64,000 nt of DNA from Nepenthes gracilis (lineage: Eukaryota > Streptophyta > Magnoliopsida > Caryophyllales > Nepenthaceae), in the NCBI GenBank assembly GCA_033239525.1, contig BSYO01000008.1, positions 12,531,294 through 12,595,293 of the forward strand. Direction: 5' to 3'. The notes beneath the pieces are model-generated. The model was not told the DNA's origin and made no database searches. It was given only the letters and a program-made list of their open reading frames with translations. Positions 1-12,240 of this stretch are shown in pieces. Each line of letters starts with the position of its first letter. Within the stretch, counting starts at the first letter, position 1. The translations under genes were made by a program, and so were the position numbers.

Positions 1-2849
1 AAATGTATCATAAATTTTCATAGCGTTAAGGCTTAAACAATTCAACAGCGCAATAACACACTGCGTCGACGGCCAAGTTTTACTCTCAACATCTCGAAGA
101 ATGATCTTCATCACCCCCGGTAATATGTTTTAGCTGCATGCGTCTGAGCAAACTTTAGTCTAAAATCTTGCTCGTAAGATGCATGTGCTTTTTTCTCGTA
201 AACGTAAGATGTAAGATGCTTTTACAAATTTTCATATTTAAACGCAGAGACTAGCACAGGTCAAACGAAGTGTTTTTTTTTTTGTTCATTGCAACTCAAA
301 AGAATTACCTACAACAAATTTGATCTTTAGTAACAAAAAGAAATTCAATAATATTAATTATAAATTTATCACTAAAAACTTTAATGACAAAATATAAGTC
401 ATCAATAAATCTTTATTGATAAATTTTTATTTTGTTACTAAAATATTTCTTCATTGGCAAAAAATAACTTGTCATTAATAATATTTTATAATAACAAAAT
501 AATTTTACCACTAAAATATATTTTTAATTTTTTTACTAAATATATTTAATGACAAATAATTATCACAAAAAACATATCATTTGACCTCTAAATCATATAT
601 TTTAATAAATAAAATTTTAATACAGATATTAAATTTATATTAATAAAAAATACATAAACAATATTCATATAATAGAAAAAAATTATTTTCAATAATTAAA
701 AAAATTCAAATACTTTTTGATAAATTTATAAATAAATCTATACAATATTATTCTCCTAGTTTTCAAAATACATCGAGTTTCATCTATCTATATTAATTTA
801 TTTATTTGAGTAACTTAAAAATTTTTAAAAAATAATAATAATATTAGTATAAGTATTTTTTACAGTTTAATAAAATAAACTTAGATTTAAAATTTAAAAT
901 CTGAATTTAAACTTGCATACATATCTCCTTTGAATGCTAATATCATCTGACTTGATCTTTTATTTTTCTGGGTGTTCAGTCGCCATGGATAATGAGATAA
1001 TCACACAATTAATGAGCCGATAATAATTGTATACAAAATTAAGTTGATATATAATACCATTAGATTTCTACCAACGGGAAGCGTAAAATAAAAAAATAAA
1101 TTCAATTAAATACATTTCATGTAGTAATGTTAGCTATTTTATCTTGTCAACAACTACCATTATTGTCCAAGCACTCATTTATCTCAATATCTATCATAAA
1201 ATAAAAAATCTATCATGTAAAGACATCTATATTAATGATTATATATTAATATAGTACTTTCTTCAAAGACAGAATAAATGACTTTTGTGATGGCTCCTTT
1301 CTCCAACTTACCTGCATAAATATCATTGAAGAAGAATGAATATTGAGTAAATGAAAATAAGATATAGATCGGAGCTCATCATGATATTGACAATTGTTAA
1401 TAAGTGTAGGCAATATGATCACATATTCTCTTATTTTTTTACAAATCTATATAAAAAGTTTGCATCAATGAGAAAACATGACTGAACAGCAACAATGTCA
1501 ATAGATGAAAAATGTAGTAGCTACATGATCTAAGTAAAAGACACTAGAGATTAATTTCATCTACACCCCCAAAATGCAAAAAAAAAAAAAAAAGAAAGAG
1601 AGGAAGGAAATTTAGAAGGATTCATCAATGCATAACAATACATATTCCAAATATCTAAAATATTTTTATATATTTTCTTTTATCTTATCCATAGAATATA
1701 TAATAAAGTATCATATTACATTAAACTAAATTATACAGTATCCAAGATCCATGCACCAATAATTTTATTTTCTCTTAATGTCTAACTCCTTACTCTGTCA
1801 TACCAAGATTTATTAATACAAATAAAAATATAAATAAGATCAAATGTTAATACAATATATTAAGACATGATGAAAAGTACACATCTCAATACAACCTAAT
1901 ATACAATTTATTTTTTTCGAATATTAAGACTAAATATGACCTTCAAATTTATTAATAAAAATTTACCACAATACTTAATACCTTATTTATTAAAGTCACA
2001 ATTAATCAAGTAAAACAAATTTATCATGTTGAGTCACCAAAAATATATTCATAAAAATTATTATTAATTTTTACAGTTTATGCCCCAAATACTCATTAAA
2101 ATATTTTTCTTTCACCCAATAACTAATTTTTATACTCAACTAATTCACGGATAAACAGTACAGTGATGAACACAGCCAATCCCCGGTTGTGACCCAGTAG
2201 ATCCGAATCACTGTTCCTCTCAAATTCGAATAATTTGCTAATATTTAGCACACGGGGATTATCAAACTCACCTTATATCATTCTTATACAACTATTGCAA
2301 CCAAATTTAAGAATCAAATCTTACAATTTTATCCTTAATTTCTCAAAATCCAAAAATCCTCTATTTTTGTACAACCCTTCAATTTTCACCAAATTCAATT
2401 ATATAAAAAAATTTTGACACAAATGAACGATCATTCAAGGCATTAAACAAATACTAGATCATGAAATAACAAGAAAATTAAAAAATTACTTACCTAAATT
2501 CATTACCCAACCTTTCTTCTTCCCCTGCTTTTCGAACTTCTTCTCTCTCTATATTCCTCAAATGTTTGCCTCAAATTCATACACTTTTATCTCCAATTTG
2601 GCTGATATTTACAACCCACCATTTCTAATCCACATCATACTCCACTTGTTGTAATATCCGTGCTTAAATTCTACCTAATTAAGTATACTACTGACACATC
2701 TCCAATTATTCTTTACTTTGTATCACCTAAAGTTTATAGTAATAATTCTCATGATTTCAGCCCAATATTGCTGCAATTCTTGATCTTCAGCTAGATGTGT
2801 TCTCTTGGTGCAAGAGATGCCCATTTGATGCCACCAATTTATTCCCTTA
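1..2849. other. AT-rich non-coding DNA, probably eroded repeats
   Basis: No convincing coding region is visible. Between about 290 and 600 the sequence repeats short words such as tttagtaac, taatgacaaa and cactaaaa in both orientations, as seen in old MITE-like plant repeats. From about 2100 to 2650 it resembles the minus strand of an LTR, with CT-rich runs near 2510-2560 and a TGTAATATCC word at 2649. I could not place ends or a TSD for either. Exon 3 of the PP2A gene would be expected in this direction, but I could not find it. Confidence 0.4.
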
Positions 2850-2862
2850 TTCGATGTTCTTC
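2850..2862. repeat. Left 13-bp TSD of LINE
   Basis: TTCGATGTTCTTC is repeated exactly at 7293-7305. The left copy abuts a T8 run (the poly(A) tail read on the minus strand) and the right copy abuts the 5' end of the LINE. This is the signature of target-primed reverse transcription. Confidence 0.92.
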
Positions 2863-2869
2863 TTTTTTT

Positions 2870-3330
2870 TGATAAGTAAGTAAAATGCATTAAATTAAAA
2901 AAAGATACAAAATTTTGTACTAACTCCAAGTATTTTTCTTACTTGAAATTAGAACAAAGATATAGGGGTATACCCCAAACCTCATGAACATGTTATGAGC
3001 TGTGACCGTGACCCAAGTCATGAAAAAACAAAAATACAACCGAAGATACATCGGATCGTCATAGATCATATGACATCAGAGTAATTTCTCCTACCGAGTT
3101 GTCTAAATACCATATCGGCAACACCGACTACATACACAATACACAGCATCAATCGTGCTAAGTGAAGTCCGGGTAGCCCAAACCGGTAACGTGTGAGAGT
3201 AGGGACCAGGTGTGCACAGCAGAGCCAAGTCGTCCACGTTAGCCTAACCCGGCAGCCAAACAGGGCATACCTCGGCGCAGACCGCAACGTTAACCAATTT
3301 TTTGGTCAACAGGTTGACCGGTAAATGTGT
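2870..3330 (-). repeat. LINE 3'-end module (family shared with 35.5-35.97 kb)
   Basis: Read on the minus strand, this stretch (GTATGCCCTGTTTGGCTGCC onward to the tail) matches 35560-35960 on the plus strand closely. Shared landmarks are CACGATTGATG, CATATGATCTATGA, TTTGGGGTATACCCC and the terminal CTTACTTAT before poly(A). The match defines the family's conserved 3' region. Confidence 0.8.
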
Positions 3331-5087
3331 ATCCTCATTCCCAATAGCCGAATCGGCCAATCGATCCAGGCTAGCTCATCCAGCCTATTTAGCCAAGATG
3401 GCCATCCTATCTCCAGGCTTCCATACCGGGAGTTTGTGAGAAAAGGAGCCGGTTTACCCAGTAGGGTCATTTCGTCCTAGTCAGCCAAACCGGACATCCA
3501 AACTGGGCAAACCATATCGACCTAGGCAGCCAACAAGTTGACTGGCAAATGTGTATCTTCACTCCCCATCAGCCAAATCAGCCAATCAACCCAGGATAGC
3601 CCAACCATCCAACAATAGAAGACCATAATTGGCTCCCTCATACATCAGTAAAATTTCAGGAATTCAGTAGGTGGGCAGCTCTCACCCGGCAGCATCAGTT
3701 ATAGCAAGCGACACGTAAGGTAGCATCAGCATCATACTTGATGCTGCAGCACCTCACGGCTAGCATGGCTTCAGTAATATCCTTGGGTAGCACTTTTGCC
3801 AGCCCCATACTTCAGCAAATCCAACCAGCAGAACCCAAAAACTCGAGTAACCCACCATCTTGGCCATTAAGGACCTCGATCAAATCATCTCAACCCAGAG
3901 CATACATCTCGGCAAAAGACCAGCTCGTCCAAATGTAAAAATTAGTGGTTTCATTGACAACGTCTGCGGCAGCAAACCCCCGGGTAGCAGTAGGGCACTA
4001 AAGGACATCTGCTAAAAATGCAGTAGAAAATCAAAAAACCCTAAGAATTCAGCATAGACGGCAGTGTAGCTTTGCAATCCAATTACGGATTTAGTAGGAT
4101 GACAGCAACAGGCACCAGCAATTAACTGCATCCAAGTTTCAAGAATTTCGCTCAAGGGCATCGTACAGGGCCACTGGAGCAGGTTTGCCAACTCCACAAT
4201 CATCCTAACCCACCAGGTGCAATGTTCAACACACAAGTAGTATTACACCTCAGCACTGATGCATATAAAGTGGAGCAGACCTGAGTAGGCATTAGCCCAC
4301 CTCAACTCGGACAAAACACCATCTCGGCAATTAGGGACCTCGGTCAAAAGCAGCTCCTCCCTTTGCAAACCACACAGCAAAAGCCACCTTGATCTAGTGC
4401 AATTCACTGTCCAAATTGAAAACTACAAATAAGGCTGCAACACCTCACGGGTAGCAGGGCATCAGAGTTTCCTGGGAAAACAAACTGCATCCAAGTTGCA
4501 AGAAATCCTTCCGAGGACATAACACAAGGCCATAGGAGCAGGTACCCCTACTCCACAATCAGCTTAACCAACCAGGTGCAAGATTCAACACACAAGCCGC
4601 CGCCAAACTAAAAACTTTGCTTCAGCAGTTTGGCAAAGGAAATAGCAGCAGCACATGTCAACTGCAGTCCAGAAGCATTTGTACACCTCAACCTGTCACA
4701 TTAAGCAGGTTAGATACACTGCTTCATATCAGCATTCACAATTGGCAGCCTCAAAAGGATGCAAAGTTCCTCGATTTCAGCAGAGGAAAGCATTTGGCGA
4801 CAGATTAACCCAAGGGCAGCCTCCAACAGCAGCTCCCAATCACACCCCTCACCAACACAGCAGGCAAGCTACACCACTAAGACAGTAGTTGCCTCTTCAT
4901 CCAAAATCAACCTAACAATGTGGATTAGGCGAACGTTTCTTTTTCCGCCTTTTGGATCTTTGGTGGTTAGATTTCAAAACCCCTCATTCGAAACCAGGGG
5001 TCGAGTTATTAGTAGGGAGGGGAGAGGGTGAAGCTAAGCAAGATCTGGCAGCATCGAATTGCGAATGCATCTCAGCAATGTTCCTTC

Positions 5088-5591
5088 TCAACTTGCCAAT
5101 AATGGTGCAGGCCTTTGGTTCCTTACAATGTTGATCGACGTGGGCATCATGAGGGCTTGGGGCAGGGCCATAGCCATCAGCCACACCGGATGTTGTGCCA
5201 AGAGCTGTTGAACGATTTCATCTAAGACTGGCAAGTGGATAGCACATCTGCTAGGCAGATCAGTATCAGTAGCATTAAGTCCCTGGCGCAACATATCTAC
5301 AAATGCAATCGGACGATCACAGTTAAAGAGCATAACCCATTGGGGGCAACTGTGGGAACCATAACAGGAAGCTCCATTTTCAGCATGGGAATGAGCCATA
5401 GGGGCCATGGTTTCCGATTGATGATATAACCCCTGCTCACAATTCCTACCTTCAGCATCAGAGTTGATATAGTCGCCGTCCAGATTTGGCATTGACAGCA
5501 TAGCATCAGAGGGAGGAAACTGGGAATCCGGCCCCATCCTGTCAAACGGGCGTTCCATAGGTAAAACGCCACTTTCCTCAGCAGCCCTCAT
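5088..5591 (-). pseudogene. Probable C-terminal part of LINE ORF1
   Basis: This 167-codon open frame lies just downstream of the DUF4283 part and follows a frame break. It is Met-, Gln- and Pro-rich and contains no motif I recognise. Plant LINE ORF1 proteins usually end in a long low-complexity tail, which would fit. It could equally be an accidental frame. It does not resemble an endonuclease or reverse transcriptase. Confidence 0.4.
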
Positions 5592-5707
5592 TGGTAGCTT
5601 CGGCCTTTGGACAGAAAAGGGGAATCTTTAACATCCATAACCAAGTCCTTAGAAACAGCATGAGCCAGAAAAATGGATGTGGAGGAGATCAACTGCTCAT
5701 TTGCCCG

Positions 5708-6998
5708 TCAGAAATTATCCTTAAGCACAGAATCCACATGACCCTCCTTAGCTAGATCAGCATGCAGCGCCATCTCCAATGGCACAATATGATCCGTAGC
5801 AGTAGGCTCCTGTTTGAAGGCAGAATTCTGGCAGGAAACAGCATGCCCATGATTCATATACTGTGATTTGTCATCATCATTGTGGATGTCCATAGTTAAA
5901 GGGGCCCCACAACCAACCGAGGCTTCACCAGGCGCCAAGTTCTTAGGGACAGCATCCTGTTGAGCTGGCAAATTCTTTCCGGTGCGCTTCTGGTTAGCAG
6001 AGCGACTATTCACTCGATGCATCGGCCTCCACTGGTAAGCTACCTTTACGTCAACAACCATGGCCATTTCATTATCACCAGATTTAACTCTGATTTTTGC
6101 AGGAAGTGGAGCATTTTTACTCACTTCAACACGGATCTGTGTGAAGTGCACTCGTTCCATTCTAGCTATGCTCGAGTCCAGTTGGAGGGGTTTACCAACC
6201 CCACTTGCTATCCAACTAAGACCTAAATGGGTCAAATATTCGATCGGACGTTGAACAGAATAATCCAAACTGGAAACGTTTGGTCAGATTCCTTAGACAA
6301 TGCCATTCCAGGCATCCATCGTTTAAGGAAAATGGTTTTCTTGCCAAATGCCCAGGGACCTTTAGACAAGCAGAGATTCAATTGATTTTCAGACGCAAAC
6401 AAAAAAAAAAAAAAGCCTTTATCATTCCCAACTACATGATATAGCCCAAATCTGGCCCAAATTTTGCGGGCAATGTTGTTAACCGTCAAAAAGTGTAATG
6501 GAGTTTCATAGAAATACCCCACTAGCGTTGTGCCCTATAACTCCTGGCTCTGCTGAATGGCCTAGCAGGAGGAGAGATGGAGACGACATCCCCATTTATA
6601 GATTGAGGGGGATAAAATTTAAGTGGAGGACAGTGACTAGTTCCATTGTTTTGAACGACATCCACCTAGGAGGATGGGGGCATTGTAAGAGTCACACTTG
6701 AATTGATTTGCGAAGAGGTTGGCACAAACCCAATATCAGCAACGGCTTCACTCTGGACCACGCCAGAAGATAAATGCAAATAGGCCAAATTTACAACAGG
6801 AGCAGAATCTTCAACATTAGAAGTCACTGGTCCTTGACCATTCACGCACCTATTTTGCGGAATGTTCAAACACCGTTTGGTGTTTCCAACAGACGAATCA
6901 AGGGGAGAGGGAGGCGGCACCAACAGGTGGCTGTTGCAGAATCCCAATGGCTTCAGACTTTCCAAGAAGGAGGCATTGGGGCAAGGGGACGGGAGCAA
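5708..6998 (-). pseudogene. LINE ORF1 protein with DUF4283 domain (frameshifted)
   Basis: Two overlapping minus-strand frames (6232-6522 and 5708-6268) give a recognisable DUF4283 nucleic-acid-binding domain of plant L1 ORF1. Visible hallmarks are GPWAFGKKTIFLKRWMPG, then a VWI-type strand, then 'LSWIASGVGKPLQLDS', then an ARMERVHFTQIRVEVS segment and a basic/PxxP end. The usual CCHC zinc knuckle after DUF4283 is not evident. Upstream, 6666-6998 is Ser/Pro-rich and fits a disordered N-terminus. The frame breaks near 6250, and a T13 run (minus-strand F-F-F-F) near 6400 may be slippage. ORF1 binds element RNA and chaperones retrotransposition. This copy is not intact. Confidence 0.75.
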
Positions 6999-7292
6999 GG
7001 CGGCCCTCTGTAGGGGAGGGAAAGGGGAGAGGGTTGAGTGACGAGAGACGAAACCTTTGCCGAGGAAGAAACATTGGAGGATGGTGGAGGATAGGAAGAC
7101 CTAAGGGGAATCGACGGCGTCAATAGGGGACCGGCCAGGGCCGGCGCTGGTGACGGAGAGAGCCAGCCAAGAGACGCTGGGCAGATTACAAATTTGAAAT
7201 TTGAAACCTAATCGCAGCTGAAACCTAGAGAGAGGTGAGAGCTTCTCTCTCTAAAGAAGGCATTCAGCTTGAGAATTTTGAGAAATCCCAAT

Positions 7293-7305
7293 TTCGATGT
7301 TCTTC
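7293..7305. repeat. Right 13-bp TSD of LINE
   Basis: Exact copy of 2850-2862, directly adjoining the LINE 5' leader. Confidence 0.92.
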
Positions 7306-7540
7306 CTCCTACCTGCTTCTCTACTTCTCCTTTTTTTTAGAAAAAAAATTATTATCTTTTCTTTAATTTTATTATTATTATATAAATATAAACATTGATA
7401 ATCCCAATTTATTCGAATTCTAATTTTTGAATAATAATAGCTAATCTAAATAAAGCCTAACTAGATATATTATACGATTAAAAAAAATTTAGGATAAAGT
7501 TTGAACTCCCCATGCCATTATAAGCAAAACAATGCCTTAC
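7306..7540 (-). other. Remnant of PP2A intron 2
   Basis: AT-rich sequence lies downstream of PP2A exon 2 on the minus strand, beginning with a GTAAGG donor-like word just after the exon. The ORF1-only LINE sits inside this intron or the 3' flank. No exon 3 (VYGFYDEC-type) was found on the far side of the LINE, so the rest of the gene is missing from the window or lost. Confidence 0.5.
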
Positions 7541-7657
7541 ACTAGAGAGTTATTTGTCGGCTCTCATGATTTTCACTGAGGATTGTGAATCTGTCTCTAC
7601 AATGAACTTTGAGGGCCACCAAAAGTGTGACAATTTCCACCGAATAGTAACCACGAT
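7541..7657 (-). pseudogene. PP2A catalytic subunit, exon 2 (decayed)
   Basis: Read on the minus strand, a perfect acceptor (tttgcag at 7664-7658) is followed by a frame completing a split Asp codon: [17 protein letters not shown], a short diverged stretch, then TIL and NHESRQIT. This is the second exon of plant serine/threonine phosphatase 2A catalytic subunits. It pairs with exon 1 at 34124-34376 in phase (G|AT). Lesions: the conserved Arg-Gly before Asn-His-Glu is Ser-Glu, and the exon end runs into TAG before the GTAAGG donor. PP2A-C is the catalytic core of the trimeric PP2A holoenzyme. This copy is a pseudogene cut off from exon 1 by a 24.6-kb retroelement nest. Confidence 0.88.
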
Positions 7658-8698
7658 CTGCAAAAGCACAAAAAAGGATGACTGAATCAATATATTTGTC
7701 ACAATATGCACTGCAAAGAACGAAAATACAACAAGGAAAGCCGACACCACCAAGGAATGGAGCTTTTGATTAGCAGCCAAAAAGCTAAGTTGAACTAGTT
7801 GCTAGAATCTCAGCAAGAGAGAGAGAGATAACAAAACCAGAGAGAGAATAATTAAATAAGTGCTAAGAAATATGTTGTTGCCATAAGTAGTCCAAAATAA
7901 CCCAAGTATTGGGATCAAGGCGTAGTTCTTAGTTGATGAAATCAAATAATCACTGAGATTTTAGTTTATATTAAAGCAAATAATATGTTGAAACATTGAG
8001 ATACGTGGTTGCAAAGATCTTGAAATGTACATATATATGAGATACTTCCGTAATATATTTTGATAAATAACTCATTTGCAGACAGAAAAGAAATGCTAAA
8101 TAATAAGTTGTTAAAATTAAGAGTTCAAGCAATGGATAGTTTTGTGATAAAGTAATCTAATGAATTTGAAACAGGACCCAAGTCTATAACTGAAAAGTCC
8201 ACTTTTAATATTAAGAACCAATAAAAAACAGCCATAACCCTCCCCTATACACTTAGTATCCTCTATGCACTTAGTATACTTGGTAAAAACACCGACAATC
8301 AAGTAAATAACAATCTATAAAAGTGTACTAGTTTCACTTTCTCAATCGATTCTCGAAAATATAAAGCTTCTATGAAGTACCATCTCTACAGTTTTTTCTT
8401 TTCTTTTTTTTTTTTCATCCCCCATCTCCATGCTATTGCTTCATTAGGAAAACTCAAAAAATAGAAGCCTATTCTACTGTTGCAAAACTATAGGCATTGA
8501 TGCAAGTGCATTTTTAAATCAGAATTATCATAAGAAAATGGTCTTGTAAAAATTGATCCAATCCTTGTGCATGGACGAGTGCTTCTGTGAGTGCATAACT
8601 AATTGATTCTAGCAAAGTCAGAACAGAATCCAGAGGTACCAGTGCTCCCATGGTCTGATGGTTGTAGCTTATGCTTTCAAGCCCAGCCACTGGGATTC
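7658..8698 (-). other. PP2A intron 1, 3' part
   Basis: Non-coding sequence on the minus strand from the element E insertion point (GATTC at 8694-8698) to the acceptor of exon 2. It includes a GA-microsatellite near 7815 and T-rich runs near 8390. No other gene is visible. Confidence 0.7.
8694..8698. repeat. Left TSD of element E (GATTC)
   Basis: Matches GATTC at 33323-33327, just outside the other LTR end. This shows that the two halves of E come from one insertion. Confidence 0.85.
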
Positions 8699-9215
8699 TG
8701 TTGCGATCACTCCAACAGCGAAGCTCTACAACGGCAATTTTCTGCACCAACAACCACAATCGGCAGAGTGAGATTGGGAAGGGGAGTTCAGTCAGATAAG
8801 TGTAGAAAAAAGAGTAGAGAGAAAAGAAAGGTAACACAGAGGCAGAGAGTCAGAGTGAGGGTCAGAGAAAGAAGATTTGAGAGGAAGGGCGGAAATTTAG
8901 TGGAAAAATATCTTTGACATTCCTGTAGCCCTGAGCCACATTTATACCACTTAAACAGAAAAAAAATATTCTAACAGTAATATTCTGACAGCTCACACAT
9001 GAGCCCAGCTCCTCAACGGCCCGAGCCTAAAATGAAACTGAAAAATCAATTGATAAAAATTGAAATTTAATACGGAAGTGTAGTGTAATTTCAGATATAT
9101 ATATAATCTTATATATAATCTCAGAATCTTTGGGTAGTTGGATAGTTCTGATGCTTTTCCTCTACTTAGGCTAACTTAATGGTGCAGTAATATCGACAGT
9201 AATAAGACCAGTAAT
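8699..9215 (-). repeat. 3' LTR of element E
   Basis: Aligns colinearly with 32842-33322 (shared words: GATCACTCCAACAGCGAAGCT, TTTTCTGCACCAACAACCAC, GGGGAGTTCAGTCAGA). The ends read TG...ATA, where the partner ends in ACA, so the inner terminal dinucleotide is mutated. Sequence left of 8699 differs completely from that left of 32842, as expected for an outer flank versus gag. Confidence 0.85.
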
Positions 9216-10130
9216 ATTACTCTCACGTGAATACTCAAGAAGGTGCAATCAATATGCCACGGAGCCAATGCGTTCGACAATATTAAAAAGCCCATAATAG
9301 CGCTTGGCTAGTTTATTAAATTGCCGTTGTGCCACTGTGGATTGCCGGTAGGGTTGGAGTTTGACAAAAACCCAATCATCCACTTGAAATTATTTATCAG
9401 GTTAGCGGCGTCAACTTAATTCTTCATGCATAGCTGTGCCTGTTGGAGGTTATTTCTGAGTCGCACATGCAAGCCGGCGCACACAGACAACAATTCATCG
9501 ACAGCGGCAATTGGCGAGGTTCCTTGGATGTAGCAGCCAAAGCAAGAGGTGATCTGCCATACACAATCTCAAATGGGCTCATTTTAATAGAAGAATGCCA
9601 AGTGATATTGTAACTCCACTCTGCCCAAGGCAAAAACCAAACTCAGGTAGAAGGTTACAAAGCAACGCAAGTAATCCTTCAAGTACCGGTTGACCACTTT
9701 GGTTTGTCCGTCAATTTGTAGGTGATAGAAACTGCTACTAGACAAGGTAGTACCTTGCAATTTGAAAAGCTCCTTCCAAAATTAGCTAATAAAAATAGGG
9801 CCTCCATTTGATATAATTTCTTTCGGTAATCCATGCAACAGGCAGACTTCTTTAAGTAAAACGTCTGCGAGGTCTTCCGTATTAAAGTGAGTGTTGAGGG
9901 CTACGAAATGAGCACATTTAGACACCTGATCAACCACCACAAATATAACAGTTTTTTCTCCTGAAACCATCAAGTGGGTAATAAAATCCATAAAAAGTGA
10001 ATCCCAAATTTTACTTGGAATTGGAAGGGGTTGCAGCACTCCTTGAGGAGCAATGTTGAGTGGCTTCACTTGTTGACAAACAGAGCAACGAGAGATGTAA
10101 TCACGGATATCTTTGCGCATATGAGGCTAA
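9216..10130 (-). pseudogene. Integrase of element E (broken)
   Basis: Minus-strand fragments in order: a zinc-binding/early core segment with CSVCQQVKPL and the first catalytic-region strand WDSLFMDFITHL (9782-10120); a late core segment with EWSYNITWHSSIKMSPFEIVYG (9424-9633); and a C-terminal barrel with LAKRYYGLFNIVERIGSVAY just before the 3' LTR. Integrase inserts the cDNA. The frames are separated by stops and a shift around 9640-9780. No chromodomain was seen. Confidence 0.82.
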
Positions 10131-10288
10131 TAAAAATTGGTGGATGTTCTAGTGAAAGTCCGTTGGACCCCCACATGTCCCCAGATTGGCGTTCATTATG
10201 GTAAAGGCCTCAAAAATTAAGCAACCACCATCGAGCGAGAATGAAATTGCACACCCAAAAAGACGCTTTTATAAAAGACCAACCCATC

Positions 10289-10960
10289 CTACACTGTGTA
10301 ATGTTTGAAGTCCCCGGGTCGGTCCTGAATGGAAGAAACCAGTTTAGCCGAAGGGGGATGTTTAACATAAAAGTTGCAGAGGGCAAATAATAGGGCCATC
10401 ACCGGTTTAGAAACTGCACACAGCGCATGACAGGATCCACTAGGGAGCCATGATTGGGCATCAGTTGGCTCGTTCTCCTTGCTCGGTTTGTAGTCGATTT
10501 CAAAATCATACCCCAATAATTTAGTGATCCATCTTTGTTGCTCGAGAGTGTGGATGGCCTGGTTTGATAGGACTTTGAGGGGTTGGTGATCAGCTAGAAT
10601 AGTAAATTTAGTACCCAAGAAATATTGCTGTCATTTTTTTTCCTTTGACCATCTCTAAAATCACCACGAGCTCTTTGATGTAGGTGGACGTCTTGAGTCC
10701 GGGAGGGTTGCTGGGAGAGAGCACCTCATCCTCGAAAGAATGCAATAGGATGTCCGGTCTACATCAATACAGCACCAATACTACTTCTCGACGCATCGGT
10801 TTGAATAACAAACAGTTTGGAGAAATTTGGTAAAGCTAGCACCGGAGTGATGGTAAGGGGAACATTGAGGGTCTAAAAAGCCGCTGTCGCCTTAGGAGAC
10901 CATATGAAGGTGTTCTCCCACAATAACTGGATGACGGGGGCTGAAATTTAAGCATAACAG
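10289..10960 (-). pseudogene. RNase H region of element E (broken)
   Basis: The open part (10289-10618) contains FTILADHQPLKVLSNQ, then LEQQRWITKLLGYDFEIDYK, the standard C-terminal part of the Ty3/gypsy RNase H, ending in a decayed 'ENEPTDAQSW' in place of the usual N-x-x-A-D-A-L-S. The N-terminal part up to about 10960 is present but frameshifted. RNase H removes the RNA strand of the RNA:DNA hybrid. Confidence 0.78.
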
Positions 10961-10971
10961 GCTACAAACTG

Positions 10972-11600
10972 CTAGTAGTATCCTACTAACCCCAGGAAAC
11001 CCCGCAGTTGCTTGACATTGGTGGGTGTGGGCCAACTTTGCACAGCTTCAATCCCGATAGGATCCACCGCTACCCCCAATTCTAAGAAAATGTGCTCCAA
11101 GTAAGCCATTGAAGTACGCCCGTACTCGCATTTATATTGTTTGGCATAGAAGGAATGGTCTCGTAGAATTTGCAGTGTTCGTGTCAGATGCTGATAGTGC
11201 AGTTCCCATGAGAAATTATATACCAGAATATCATCAAAGAAAACCAAAATAAATTTTCGGAGGATAGGGCAAAAAATGGAGTTCATCTCGGACTGAAATG
11301 TGATGGGGGTATTGGAAAGGCCGAAGGGCATTACTGAAAACTCGTAGCGACCTTCATGTGTCTAAAAAGCTATTTTATGAACATCGATAGTATGTACTCA
11401 CTGCTGGTAATAACCGGCTCGCAAATCTAGCTTCGAAATTACGCGAACTCCACGTAATTCATTAAATAATTCATCCACAGTAGGGATAGGGAACCGATCT
11501 TTAATGGTAAGGATATTGAGTGCCCAATAATCTATGCAAAACTGCCGGCTACTATCCCTTTTTTTAACCAATAATACAGGGGAAGAGAAAGGGCTTGTAC
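10972..11600 (-). pseudogene. Reverse transcriptase of element E (broken)
   Basis: The frame at 10972-11331 holds MPFGLSNTPITFQ, the catalytic FFDDILVY box (a YxDD variant), and YLEHIFLELGVAVDP leading into RGFLGLVGYY. The upstream part (11340-11600) continues in other frames with recognisable fingers-domain sequence. A typical Ty3/gypsy RT palm with the catalytic Asp pair intact but stops around it. Confidence 0.82.
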
Positions 11601-11604
11601 TAGG

Positions 11605-12240
11605 CTAAATAATACATTGCTCAAGCATTTCTTGAATAAGCCTCTCCATTTCTTCCTTCTGAAAATAAGGATATCGATACGATTTGACATTTATCAGTAC
11701 TGTGTTGGGTTTCAAAGGAATTTTGTGATCTGTGGAATGGTGGGGTGGAAACCTGCGGGGAATTGCAAAAACATCTGTAAAGGAAGAGAGGATATTGCTG
11801 AGGGTCTTAGTAATCTGTGGATTGACATTCGAAGGAAACTGGGTGGGAAAAAAAGAGGCAGTTGACTGATTATCTAGGGAAGCTTCCTGAGTGGGAAGGA
11901 TAGTTAATTGGAAGTAGGAAGCTACCAACTGGGTGAGGTCACCTCTCCTCAATTGACCCAATGTCATGGTCGCTACAGAAGCTGTTGGCATACCATGTAA
12001 AATCAGTGTAGTTCTATCATGATCGAAACTCATCCATAATGTTCGAAAATCAAAGAGCACGAGACCAATTGAAGCTAGCCATTGTACTCCAAATACAATA
12101 TCGGCCCCATAAATCGGCAGTAGATAGAGATCAACATTGAAATTGGCTTTGCCAAGAGTAATCTGGACTTTGGTACACAATCCCTTGCATTTCAGGGAAT
12201 CCCCATTGCCCACTGTGATGTTAAGATGATGATTCAAACA
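11605..12240 (-). pseudogene. Aspartic protease to RT linker of element E
   Basis: This region has a continuous minus-strand frame. It contains the second half of a retropepsin: VTVGNGD-like strand (seen as ITVGNGDSLKCKG), then IYGADIVFGVQWLASIG, then the linker to RT with HHSTDHKIPLKPNT and YRYPYFQKEEMERLIQEML. The catalytic D-S/T-G part should lie just upstream but is cut off near 12240, where unrelated LTR-like sequence begins. This marks the left edge of the material that split element E. Confidence 0.78.

Larger units (their letters stand above)
2863..7292 (-). mobile_element. Plant LINE (L1 type), ORF1 only, with 13-bp TSD
   Basis: The element is 4.43 kb on the minus strand and bounded by a perfect 13-bp TSD. 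Its 3' end is a short poly(A) tail preceded by CTTACTTATC, a 3' end shared with three other inserts in this window. Its 5' part has a CT-rich leader (about 7000-7292) followed by an ORF1 with a DUF4283 domain. Between ORF1 and the tail (about 2950-5080) I found no apurinic endonuclease or reverse transcriptase motif in any minus-strand frame; this part is GC-richer and not obviously coding. It is therefore either an ORF1-only, non-autonomous LINE or one whose ORF2 was replaced. The 5' end appears complete, because the TSD follows the leader directly. Confidence 0.85.

Noticed and set aside
7550..7780. RNase H-like appearance of [10 protein letters not shown] in a minus-strand frame
   Set aside because: This is the wrong frame of PP2A exon 2; the correct frame gives clear PP2A sequence with proper splice sites.
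8514..8837. 107-codon minus-strand frame across 8.5-8.8 kb
   Set aside because: It straddles the end of the element E LTR and the PP2A intron, so it cannot be a single gene.
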